Shown here one piece after another: positions 9,149 through 14,613 of a stretch of 64,000 nt of DNA. Made by a program: the position numbers and the translations under genes. The stretch comes from Pusillimonas sp. UBA6240. Lineage in GTDB: Bacteria > Pseudomonadota > Gammaproteobacteria > Burkholderiales > Burkholderiaceae_B. The notes under the pieces are model-generated. The model was given only the letters and a program-made list of their open reading frames with translations, was not told where the DNA came from and searched no databases. Each line of letters opens with the position of its first letter. The first letter of the stretch is position 1. The DNA lies in contig DJWC01000004.1 of assembly GCA_002441445.1 (NCBI GenBank), forward strand, positions 66,322 through 130,321, read 5' to 3'.

Positions 9149-9376
9149 TCAGCGCACCCCCGCCGCGCCGGTCAGCGACAGCAACAAGATGAGGGCGGCC
9201 AAGAATGCACCACCGCCGATCCAACCTGATAGCGGAATATGCTCGCTGGGATGGACAGCGCGCCAGCCATACCGCAAAGCCAAGTGTGGGCGAATCAAAC
9301 GCAGCCAGATGGTGTCCAGCAGCGCCGCGCAGCCCAAGGCGCCCATCAGCAAGATGATGTGGTCCAGCGCGTTCAT
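9149..9376 (-). CDS. small membrane protein, 75 aa
   Basis: Two hydrophobic segments are visible: HIILLMGALGCAALLDTIW near the N-terminus and IGGGAFLAALILLLSLTGA near the C-terminus, joined by a basic loop. It is a two-span inner-membrane protein of unknown role. It overlaps the upstream gene by four bases and belongs to the leftward operon, where small membrane proteins often alter host physiology or exclude other phages. That role is inference. Confidence 0.6.
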   Translation of the reverse strand: MNALDHIILLMGALGCAALLDTIWLRLIRPHLALRYGWRAVHPSEHIPLSGWIGGGAFLAALILLLSLTGAAGVR

Positions 9377-9657
9377 GCCGACGCTCCCGCGGATTCGTTG
9401 GACAGGGCGGGCCGAAGCTTCGCCAACTGCTCCTCGTATTGCTTTTTCAAGGACGCAGCCTTCACCTGGATCGCTTCGATTTCGGCGATACGGCGCTCAA
9501 AGTCAGCCGGAATCTCAAAATCCACAGTGGCCTTTGCCACGAAGACGTATTCCTTGAATTGATCAAGGCCTTCGACGTTTGAGCCGAAGGTGATGTAGGT
9601 GTATTTACCCAAGTAGTTGGGCCGCAATGAGCGATGTACGTAGACGTCGATTTGCAT
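9373..9657 (-). CDS. hypothetical protein, 94 aa
   Basis: Begins MQIDVYVHRSLRPNYLGKY, has a beta-rich N-terminal half and ends in an amphipathic helix (FERRIAEIEAIQVKAASLKKQ) likely to form a coiled coil. The frame continues upstream without a good start. The ATG at 9657 is chosen because it lies one base after the stop of the small gene before it. No family is recognised. Confidence 0.55.
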   Translation of the reverse strand: MQIDVYVHRSLRPNYLGKYTYITFGSNVEGLDQFKEYVFVAKATVDFEIPADFERRIAEIEAIQVKAASLKKQYEEQLAKLRPALSNESAGASA

Positions 9658-9658
9658 G

Positions 9659-9751
9659 TCAGTCCCTTGCGATGAAGTCGACCACCACTTGGCCGGCAAA
9701 AGCCAAGGCCAGTGCGGCGGCGAAGTAGGAAACAAGGAAGAGGGCGCTCAT
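9659..9751 (-). CDS. 30-residue single-span membrane peptide
   Basis: A small ORF below normal calling limits: one hydrophobic helix (FLVSYFAAALALAFAGQVVV) between a Met-Ser-Ala start and an acidic/basic DFIARD end. Its ATG overlaps the stop of the preceding gene (ATGA), and its own stop sits one base before the next start. That is the same coupling used by the other genes of this operon, which supports translation. Function unknown. Confidence 0.5.
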   Translation of the reverse strand: MSALFLVSYFAAALALAFAGQVVVDFIARD

Positions 9752-10164
9752 TTTTCCTCCAGTACCGACAGGAGGTAGAGATTCGCAGCGTGCGCGGCCA
9801 TGTATTCGGCGTGCTCTTCGGCGAACTTTTCAATCAGCGGATTCAGAATCTTTTTGGCGCGGGCCAGAGATTCTGGCTTGCCGTCGCTGTAGATCGCGCC
9901 CAGAATCGGCGCCATATCGGCGGGCTCTTCGGCTTCGGTCAACGCGGTCCAAAGGTCGCCGGCGTCGTAGGTGATCGACTGGCCGGTTGCGGACCTGCTG
10001 TGCAGAAATCCCTCGCCGGTTTCGATGATGCTGCGTACCAGACGTTGCGCCCGGTCCAGCTCGAAGCGGTAGGCCCTGTTGAACGTTGCTTCGTAGGCGC
10101 GCTCTATTTCAAGCGGCAGCTCGGGCGGCGTCGTGGCCGGCTCGAGTGAACGTGCGTATCCCAT
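9748..10164 (-). CDS. hypothetical protein, first coding gene of the leftward operon, 138 aa
   Basis: A helical, acidic protein with no recognised domain. A ribosome site (GGGGAGAAAAGG, reading leftward) lies just upstream of its ATG at 10164. It is the first translated gene after PL, about 1.6 kb downstream of the promoter; the whole interval is occupied by the structured RNA. Its stop overlaps the start of the 30-residue membrane peptide. Confidence 0.65.
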   Translation of the reverse strand: MGYARSLEPATTPPELPLEIERAYEATFNRAYRFELDRAQRLVRSIIETGEGFLHSRSATGQSITYDAGDLWTALTEAEEPADMAPILGAIYSDGKPESLARAKKILNPLIEKFAEEHAEYMAAHAANLYLLSVLEEK

Positions 10165-10186
10165 CCTTTTCTCCCCAAGATGCTCG

Positions 10187-11303
10187 TGACAACCTGTGGA
10201 AATAAGGAAGGGTGTTGATATGGGTGCCTACTCGCTGCACTATCACCGTATGTCTGGCGACCGCATCTGCTTTCGGCGTTGGTGGGGGCCGGGTGCTACC
10301 CGTATGGCGTCGGCGCGAGGCCAGTGGCTTTTCATCGCGTTTATCCTTGGCTGGCCTGATTACAAGTCAGGTGCCTGACGCTTTACTGCCTCCCATCAAG
10401 AAAAAGAGCAGACCTCGCCCCTTGTTTATCCGCACGCGATTTGGGATTCGCTACTACGTGGGTTCGGGCCGACTGTTTTGCACGCCCGCGCTCTTTCTTG
10501 ATGGTCCCGGCTCTCACCATGCCGGGCATGGGCCTGTGCGCCATACAGGCTGGCGTGAAATGGCTATCGCGGTTGTCTACTGGCTTGCCGGCACGGAGAA
10601 CTTTTCGCGATTGCCATCATCGAAGCGGGCCGGACACCAACCCGGCATGGCACTGTCGCACGTGCCCCAGACTATCAACCCCGCACGAACCTGGTAGCGA
10701 GTGATACGTTGCTTCCCCGGTTTACGTTTCCCGGCATATTTCCAGTGTTGCGTGTGCTGCGTAGCTACCTTCCACGCCGCCGCTTCGATGATGGCCCTGC
10801 CGCGCGATACCCGACCGCGGGCAGGACCTGATGGCTTACAGTTTCGGCTTCTCTGTCAACTCTTGGGTGGCTTCCCGAAGTACGCCTTCCGGAGTCGATT
10901 TCATGTTTCAGGTGCCTCATGGGCTGCTGCCATCATGGGGTGGGGCTAGTACTTTCCTAGCAGTCACTATGCGGAGTTCATAGATCGGCGAGATTGTGTA
11001 GGTGGTGCTACATCTCACCGTGCCAAAATCGCGTGATACACGCGGTGACCACACCACCCACCCCATGATGGCCCTGGGCTCTTACGCGACCCAGGTTTAC
11101 GACCATTCACCGATGGCTCGGTACTGCCGCTGTGCGGGCCTGCCCGGTTGCACTTTGCCGCTCAATCGCCTCGGACGGTTCCTGCAACTCCCCCGTCGGC
11201 ACACCGCAGGCGCATGCTCCGCCTTTCGGCACATGCTCAAGGCCCTCTCTGGAGGTATCCCTTCAGGATGCTTTCGCACCCTTCCTTATTTCCCAAGTTG
11301 TCA
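10187..11303. repeat. terminal inverted repeat closing RNA domain B
   Basis: Bases 10198-10214 are the exact reverse complement of 11277-11293 (17 of 17). Bases 10187-10196 pair with 11294-11303 (10 positions, one G-U). One unpaired base at 10197 separates the two parts. In the leftward RNA this makes a 27-bp stem around about 1.06 kb. The inner end competes with the GAAA hairpin at 11265-11282, so a structural switch there is possible. Confidence 0.85.
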
Positions 11304-11310
11304 AAGAGCG
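11303..11310 (-). promoter_or_regulatory. second boxA-like element, start of RNA domain B
   Basis: Reads CGCTCTTT followed by GACAACTTGGGA on the minus strand, close to the rrn boxA (TGCTCTTTA). It stands at the same place relative to the domain B stem as the first boxA does to domain A. One boxA per stalk-closed domain is the layout of bacterial 16S and 23S precursors. Confidence 0.55.
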
Positions 11311-11319
11311 GTTTAGCCA

Positions 11320-11745
11320 CTCTCAAACATTGGGATCAGGGAAAGGCGCAGCGACTTCGGCTATGCTGGTGCTGGTCCTGTTTTCGCCGTTTGGCAGCGG
11401 CGACAGAGACGGTAATCCCAACGCTTGCCCCGTTCTCGTGGGTCGCAATCGATATGCGACACGCTGGGTGCACCGTCTTCTGCCTTCTGGCGTGGCAAGC
11501 GCCAGTTCACCCCACTGACCGATCAACGTCGGTCGCTGGGCGCCCGGTGACCGCACCTTTCAGGAGAAATCCTTGAAACTGTGCATCACTGTCAAGGTGA
11601 AGATCGATGTCGCAAGATGCCTTTGGGCGCTTGCGCTGTTGATCTTGTGACCTCGGTGGCGGGATGGTGTCAGGCCATCCCGCTGGTCGAAACGCCAACA
11701 AGCCTTCGCTGCTGCGCCTTTCCCTGATCCCAAATTGTTTAAGAG
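11320..11745. repeat. terminal inverted repeat closing RNA domain A
   Basis: Bases 11330-11352 are the exact reverse complement of 11711-11733 (23 of 23). Bases 11320-11329 pair with 11736-11745 (one G-U), leaving a two-base bulge. The 33-bp stem encloses 358 bases containing clear hairpins at 11659-11683 (9 bp), 11517-11534 (6 bp), 11487-11505 (6 bp) and 11385-11402 (5 bp). Such a long duplex would be an RNase III target. Confidence 0.85.
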
Positions 11746-11747
11746 CG
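11740..11747 (-). promoter_or_regulatory. boxA antitermination element of RNA domain A
   Basis: Reads CGCTCTTA on the minus strand, identical to the boxA of lambda nut sites, about 25 bases after the predicted PL start and inside the 5' arm of the domain A stem. BoxA recruits NusB-S10 and makes polymerase resistant to Rho, which is useful for a long untranslated transcript. Confidence 0.65.
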
Positions 11748-11777
11748 ATTTCTCGCCGTAGTGGCGGCTTGGGATAA

Positions 11778-11820
11778 ACTATAGCAATGCTATGCTTTTA
11801 ATGCAATAGCAAAGCTATAG
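11778..11820 (-). promoter_or_regulatory. PL promoter with two CI/Cro operators
   Basis: On the minus strand, -35 TTGCAT (11801-11806), a 17-base spacer and -10 TATAGT (11778-11783) form a strong sigma-70 promoter starting near 11771. Two near-palindromic operators overlap it: 11779-11794, matching ATAGCAATGCTAT, and 11804-11820, with core ATAGCAAAGCTAT. The same 13-bp operator occurs twice at the CI/Cro promoter region, so this is the distant second arm of the lysis-lysogeny switch. A weaker rightward promoter (TTGGGA, 16 bases, TATGCT) may serve the gene at 11876. Confidence 0.85.
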
Positions 11821-11875
11821 TTTTTTTGGGGGAGCACGATTTAAATGTTTCAGCGACGAATTATTGAGGGTCGGC

Positions 11876-12334
11876 ATGACGAAAGAAAATGGTGATTACT
11901 GCGGCGGCTGCAGTTCTGATACCCCGCTGGACGTGGGGCTAAATGATGCGGCTATCAATATGGACCGTGAGATTGCGCACTATGTGTACGGGGTAGCGGA
12001 AGAGGTATTGGACGTCTGGCCATTTCCATTGCCCAGGTTTTCGACTGATAAGAAATGGGCGCTATCCGCGCTGGATGTGGCTTGCAGAGGGGGCACGATG
12101 CCGTCGGGCATCGAAGCCGCCCTTTGTGAGGCGGTTTGGGAGGTATTTAAGGTACGCCCAGCAAAGGGTGAGCTATTGCTTTTCTTATCGGCGTTGACAC
12201 CGCAATTGATTTGCCGGGCGGTGTTAACTATCGCTCGAAATGATCAATACCAAGAATTCTCATTAAGGCGTGATGATCGTCTTCGGGGTATCCGTAGAGT
12301 AGCCCTGCGGGAAGTTGATACAGGAATTCGTTGA
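11876..12334 (+). CDS. hypothetical immunity-region protein, 152 aa
   Basis: An unrecognised, mostly helical protein transcribed away from PL. A TTG at 11864 is possible, but the ATG at 11876 has GAGGG five bases upstream and is preferred. Residues 1-120 look like genuine coding sequence. The last 35 residues (Arg-rich) overlap the convergent gene at 12228-12428 on the other strand. The leading AT-rich region contains the PL operators, so expression is probably controlled by CI or Cro. Confidence 0.55.
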   Translation: MTKENGDYCGGCSSDTPLDVGLNDAAINMDREIAHYVYGVAEEVLDVWPFPLPRFSTDKKWALSALDVACRGGTMPSGIEAALCEAVWEVFKVRPAKGELLLFLSALTPQLICRAVLTIARNDQYQEFSLRRDDRLRGIRRVALREVDTGIR

Positions 12335-12428
12335 ACTCTAGGAGAGTGGCCTGGCGGCCCTGCAGGTGTTTCTTCCAGAGGGCACGGATCATCTGCTCAT
12401 TGTCCTGCTTGCGGGTGGCTTTCTTCAT
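12228..12428 (-). CDS. small hypothetical protein at the end of the repressor operon, 66 aa
   Basis: A basic N-terminus (MKKATRKQDNEQMIRALWKKH) then a helical body (LLEFNEFLYQLPAGLLYG). Its start overlaps the stop of the membrane-protein gene, so it is probably the last gene of the repressor-led operon expressed in the lysogen. It overlaps the end of the opposite-strand gene by 107 bases. No family is recognised. Confidence 0.5.
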   Translation of the reverse strand: MKKATRKQDNEQMIRALWKKHLQGRQATLLEFNEFLYQLPAGLLYGYPEDDHHALMRILGIDHFER

Positions 12429-12760
12429 CGTCGCGGCTTATCTCGAGTACGAGTCGGATCGACGTTATTCTTGGTGGCCTTATCAACCCCCATGAGGACT
12501 CCCAAGGCAAATACAATTCCCAAGAAAAACCAAAGGAGGAAAAAAAGTGCAAGCCTGCCAGCGATATCCTTCAGAGTAACCGAGCCTAGATCGCCTCCAA
12601 GCGCCATCACCGCAGCCACAATTCCTGATACCCATGCGGCAAAATTTACTTTATTTTCCTCAGTTAGAACCTTCAGTTTGGCCAAGATAAATCCAATGAC
12701 GAAACCTCCAAGAATAATGGCAATCCAGCCGAGCCCAGTGCCTTCATCTGGTGGATTCAC
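12425..12760 (-). CDS. membrane protein of the lysogenic operon, 111 aa
   Basis: Hydrophobic segments at about residues 11-30, 41-57 and 68-92 (the last long enough for one or two spans), with a basic C-terminal tail (TRTRDKPRR). It overlaps the secreted Rap1a-like gene by 17 bases, so the two are coupled and may act together at the envelope. Expression from the prophage in the lysogen suggests exclusion or fitness functions; the sequence does not prove it. Confidence 0.6.
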   Translation of the reverse strand: MNPPDEGTGLGWIAIILGGFVIGFILAKLKVLTEENKVNFAAWVSGIVAAVMALGGDLGSVTLKDIAGRLALFFLLWFFLGIVFALGVLMGVDKATKNNVDPTRTRDKPRR

Positions 12761-13172
12761 GGTAGTTCCTAATTGCGCCGCATGGATAGAGTTGGGAAAG
12801 GAACGCGATAGTGATCAATGCTCCATTGGCTGACGAGCCTTCATTGTTGCTTCGGCTGGGCATTATGTTTGGCAGTTCATTTGCCAACGCACGAATCATT
12901 GCTGTTGGAGTGACACCTGGAGGGATACAAAAGTTCTGGCGGTCAAGTGAATCCGCTATTCCTGAGACAAAACCGGCAAAGTAGGCGGCGCCGATTGCTG
13001 TTTCAGGATCCCCGGAAAACTTGTCACCATACAAATTTCTGTAGTGAGCTGCGTGGATAGCGAAGCTTTCCCCGTCCATGAATGCTGCATATGTTGGCTG
13101 AATACCCACACATAACGAGGTGACAAACATCATACGTAGAGCTATTGGCCAAAAATTTGAAGTTTTCGACAT
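12744..13172 (-). CDS. secreted Rap1a/Tai-like protein
   Basis: A 142-residue protein with a signal peptide (cleavage near QPTYA-AF, residue 29). The mature part has the Rap1a/Tai immunity fold pattern: YFAGFVSGIADSL, then FCIPPGVTPTAMIRAL, then a helix ending in YPC, with two cysteines for a disulfide. In other bacteria this family contains periplasmic immunity proteins against type VI amidase effectors. Here it lies directly behind the CI-like repressor and is probably made by the lysogen. It could protect against a toxin or block phage entry (inference). Confidence 0.65.
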   Translation of the reverse strand: MSKTSNFWPIALRMMFVTSLCVGIQPTYAAFMDGESFAIHAAHYRNLYGDKFSGDPETAIGAAYFAGFVSGIADSLDRQNFCIPPGVTPTAMIRALANELPNIMPSRSNNEGSSANGALITIAFLSQLYPCGAIRNYRESTR

Positions 13173-13227
13173 ATCTAGTTACCTGTCATCTAAAAAAAAT
13201 CCGTTTGACCAGACGAGCTTAATGTGC

Positions 13228-13683
13228 CTACGCCGACCGCTTCGCCCGCGTCCCTGTACTTTTATGGTTCGGCGTATTACCCGTATAGCGATTGATCTGG
13301 TCGTCGATCCATTCCTCAATCGCGTCCTTTTGCTTCTGGGTGAGTTGGTCGTATCGTTCTTGCGAAATGGACTTGAACGGCCAAGCAAATGGACGGACCT
13401 GCGATGTCACCGCATCAGAATCGGTCGGCCGCTTGTCTGAAAACTCAGCAGCACCGGCAATCTCTTGGGCCAGCCGAGGGCTGATCTCAGCAAGCGAACA
13501 TCTAAATCCGCGTGCATAGGCTTTAGCTGCTTCCAGACTAATCGGGCGGATTCCTTTGATGTGCTGATAGATCATGCGCTCACCTCCAGGCACTCCATAC
13601 TCGGTCGCAAAATGGCGACGCACGACGCCGACGAATCGCGCCGCCAAGTTATCCGCTTCTTCTTGTGGAGTCCATATTTTCAT
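13228..13683 (-). CDS. CI-like prophage repressor without peptidase domain
   Basis: A 151-residue helix-turn-helix protein. The DNA-binding domain covers about residues 10-75 (GERMIYQHIKGIRPISLEAAKAYA). The tail (KSISQERYDQLTQKQKDAIEEWIDDQ) is a short helical region, probably for multimerisation. There is no S24/LexA-type autoprotease domain, so RecA-driven self-cleavage is not possible. It is divergent from the Cro-like gene across a region with two operators. Its ATG at 13683 follows an operator directly, with no ribosome site, so the message is probably leaderless like lambda cI from PRM. Confidence 0.8.
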   Translation of the reverse strand: MKIWTPQEEADNLAARFVGVVRRHFATEYGVPGGERMIYQHIKGIRPISLEAAKAYARGFRCSLAEISPRLAQEIAGAAEFSDKRPTDSDAVTSQVRPFAWPFKSISQERYDQLTQKQKDAIEEWIDDQINRYTGNTPNHKSTGTRAKRSA

Positions 13684-13753
13684 ATAGCAATGCTATACAA
13701 ATCCAGCGCTAGCATGGCTTGTGCATCAACTATAGCAATGCTATAGTTTGCGC
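13681..13753 (+). promoter_or_regulatory. PR promoter and two operators between repressor and Cro-like gene
   Basis: A perfect spacing promoter: -35 TTGTGC (13719-13724), 17 bases, -10 TATAGT (13742-13747). Operators: CTATAGCAATGCTATAG at 13730-13746, covering the -10, and the core ATAGCAATGCTAT at 13684-13696, covering the start of the repressor gene. The predicted start of transcription falls on the A of the Cro-like ATG (13754), so that message would be leaderless. The -10 hexamer and spacer length are identical to PL. Confidence 0.85.
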
Positions 13754-14032
13754 ATGCAGCTACATGAATATCTTTCACAGCCAAATCGGCGAGCAGCCGA
13801 CCTTGCGAAGCGGCTAGGCGTCTCATCGGCTGTCATCTATCAATGGCGAGTCGGGAAGCGCCCTGTACCACTTGAATATTGCGCACCGCTGGAGATGGAA
13901 ACCGGTGGTGCGGTCTCGCGCAAAGAGCTTCGCCCCGACGACTGGCACCGCATCTGGCCCGAGCTGGCGGCCGCTGGCGCCGCTGCGAAAGAAACCGCCG
14001 CCGAGCCAGCAGGGGAGCATGCCCATGGATGA
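13754..14032 (+). CDS. Cro/YdaS-like transcriptional regulator
   Basis: A 92-residue protein with an N-terminal helix-turn-helix (YLSQPNRRAADLAKRLGVSSAVIYQWRVGKRPVP) and the following CAPLEMETGGAVSRKELRPDDW. This is the pattern of the YdaS/Cro-like family that occupies the cro position in many prophages. It is the first gene of the rightward early operon. A TTG two codons earlier is in frame, but ATG at 13754 is at the predicted transcription start. It should bind the same operators as CI. Confidence 0.85.
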   Translation: MQLHEYLSQPNRRAADLAKRLGVSSAVIYQWRVGKRPVPLEYCAPLEMETGGAVSRKELRPDDWHRIWPELAAAGAAAKETAAEPAGEHAHG

Positions 14033-14138
14033 GCACCGCAACCCTTGGAAACCCGATCCGGCTGATGGTCGGATCCCCATTCATGCTATTCCCCATGCGC
14101 CATCGCGCATAACGATCAAAAGTCTAGGAGGCAGGTAA
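14025..14138 (+). CDS. 37-residue hypothetical protein with NPWKP motif
   Basis: Starts MDEHRNPWKPDPADGRIPI and overlaps the end of the Cro-like gene (ATGGATGA), so it is translationally coupled. The motif N-P-W-K-P-x-P-x-D-x-R-x-P-I also opens the protein encoded at 14610, so the two are related. No known family. Confidence 0.5.
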   Translation: MDEHRNPWKPDPADGRIPIHAIPHAPSRITIKSLGGR

Positions 14139-14281
14139 TGCGGCAACTGCGTTATTCCCCCAACGTCCCGCCGGGTGTCTACCAGTTGGTGGGGGGGCTC
14201 TTGAGCGTTTTTCGCCCTGCCCACGATGTGGCTTCGACCACTAGGAGCCCGTCGTCCAAATCTATGAACTGTGCGAAATGA
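14138..14281 (+). CDS. possible 47-residue protein
   Basis: A perfect AGGAGG lies six bases before the ATG, which shares its A with the TAA of the previous gene. That favours translation of MRQLRYSPNVPPGVYQLV and onward. However, two thirds of the frame lies opposite the convincing minus-strand gene 14179-14430, and the C-terminal residues look like its shadow. Kept as a weak call because of the ribosome site. Confidence 0.35.
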   Translation: MRQLRYSPNVPPGVYQLVGGLLSVFRPAHDVASTTRSPSSKSMNCAK

Positions 14282-14430
14282 TCGCGAAGGTTTGCAGTTG
14301 TGGTGTTGATGCGTTGGAAGCACCAGACCGATTCGAGAACGCGTGTCGCGGTGAACTTGCTCAACTCGTCGTAAAGCGGCTGATAGTTGCGCTGCTTTCG
14401 TAAATCGTAGCTTAAAAAATACAGGGCCAT
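14179..14430 (-). CDS. Cas2/VapD-like small ferredoxin-fold protein
   Basis: An 83-residue protein starting MALYFLSYDLRKQRNYQPLYDEL, then TRVLESVWCFQRINTTTANLRDHFAQFIDLDDGLLVVEA. The pattern (strand with YDLR, helix, VLESVW strand, helix, IDxDD) is that of the small Cas2/VapD-like family found alone in many mobile elements. Cas2 and VapD relatives include nucleases, but activity here is unproven. GAGG seven bases upstream supports the start. It lies antisense to the rightward early operon, and its start codon abuts that of the plus-strand gene at 14431. Confidence 0.6.
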   Translation of the reverse strand: MALYFLSYDLRKQRNYQPLYDELSKFTATRVLESVWCFQRINTTTANLRDHFAQFIDLDDGLLVVEATSWAGRKTLKSPPTNW

Positions 14431-14613
14431 ATGAATACCTCACACGATGAAAACCACCAGTGGACGCTTCCGGCAGGAAGCATTGTGAAAGTTGGTGGCA
14501 TTCCCTATGCACTGGCTTCTGACACCGTCGTGATTGGCGCAATGCCCCCGCAACAGGTTGTAACTGTTTCTGCGGAAAACGGCAATTCGCAGTCGCAGGG
14601 AAGCGGCGCATGA
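14431..14613 (+). CDS. small hypothetical protein, 60 aa
   Basis: Reads MNTSHDENHQWTLPAGSIVKVGGIPYALASDTVV, with a beta-rich centre and a polar tail. Its ATG is immediately next to the start of the Cas2-like gene on the other strand (the two share CATATG). AGGG four bases upstream can serve as ribosome site. Its stop overlaps the next ATG. No family recognised. Confidence 0.55.
   Translation: MNTSHDENHQWTLPAGSIVKVGGIPYALASDTVVIGAMPPQQVVTVSAENGNSQSQGSGA

Larger units (their letters stand above)
10181..11771 (-). ncRNA. giant structured non-coding RNA in the PL leader (candidate new class)
   Basis: About 1.6 kb without a convincing gene, transcribed leftward from PL. Domain A (11745 to 11320) is closed by a 33-bp helix; domain B (11303 to 10187) by a 27-bp helix. 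Long helices inside B: 11057-11071 with 10930-10944 (15 bp perfect), 10820-10828 with 10793-10801 plus a 4-bp inner part, 10780-10795 with 10613-10628 (16 bp) and 10490-10504 with 10393-10409 (15 bp, 2-nt bulge). At least a dozen local hairpins are present, some capped by GAAA (11265-11282, 11221-11230). In five helices checked (both closing helices, the 11265 hairpin, 10986-11020, 10793-10828) the single imperfect pair is G-U on the minus strand and would be A-C on the plus strand, so the minus strand is the RNA. Size and complexity resemble the GOLLD, ROOL and OLE classes, but I cannot assign it to any of them. Helices are by eye, not by covariation. Confidence 0.8.

Noticed and set aside
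10355..10371. tRNA-Thr(TGT)-like anticodon arm (CCTGA-CTTGTAA-TCAGG on the minus strand)
   Set aside because: No T arm, D arm or acceptor stem can be drawn around it; it is a hairpin of the large RNA.
10212..10697. Plus-strand frames of 87-161 codons in the RNA region (also around 11132-11576)
   Set aside because: No ribosome sites, unlike composition, and they run against a strong leftward promoter. The minus strand shows G-U-compatible helices, so these frames are open by chance in GC-rich DNA.
11323..11556. Minus-strand ORF of 77 codons inside RNA domain A
   Set aside because: It spans several hairpins and part of the closing helix, lacks a ribosome site and has no coding-like composition.
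13754..14032. Toxin-antitoxin reading of the YdaS-like gene
   Set aside because: YdaS-like proteins are sometimes called antitoxins, but here the gene sits at PR, opposite a repressor and with shared operators, so the Cro role is simpler.
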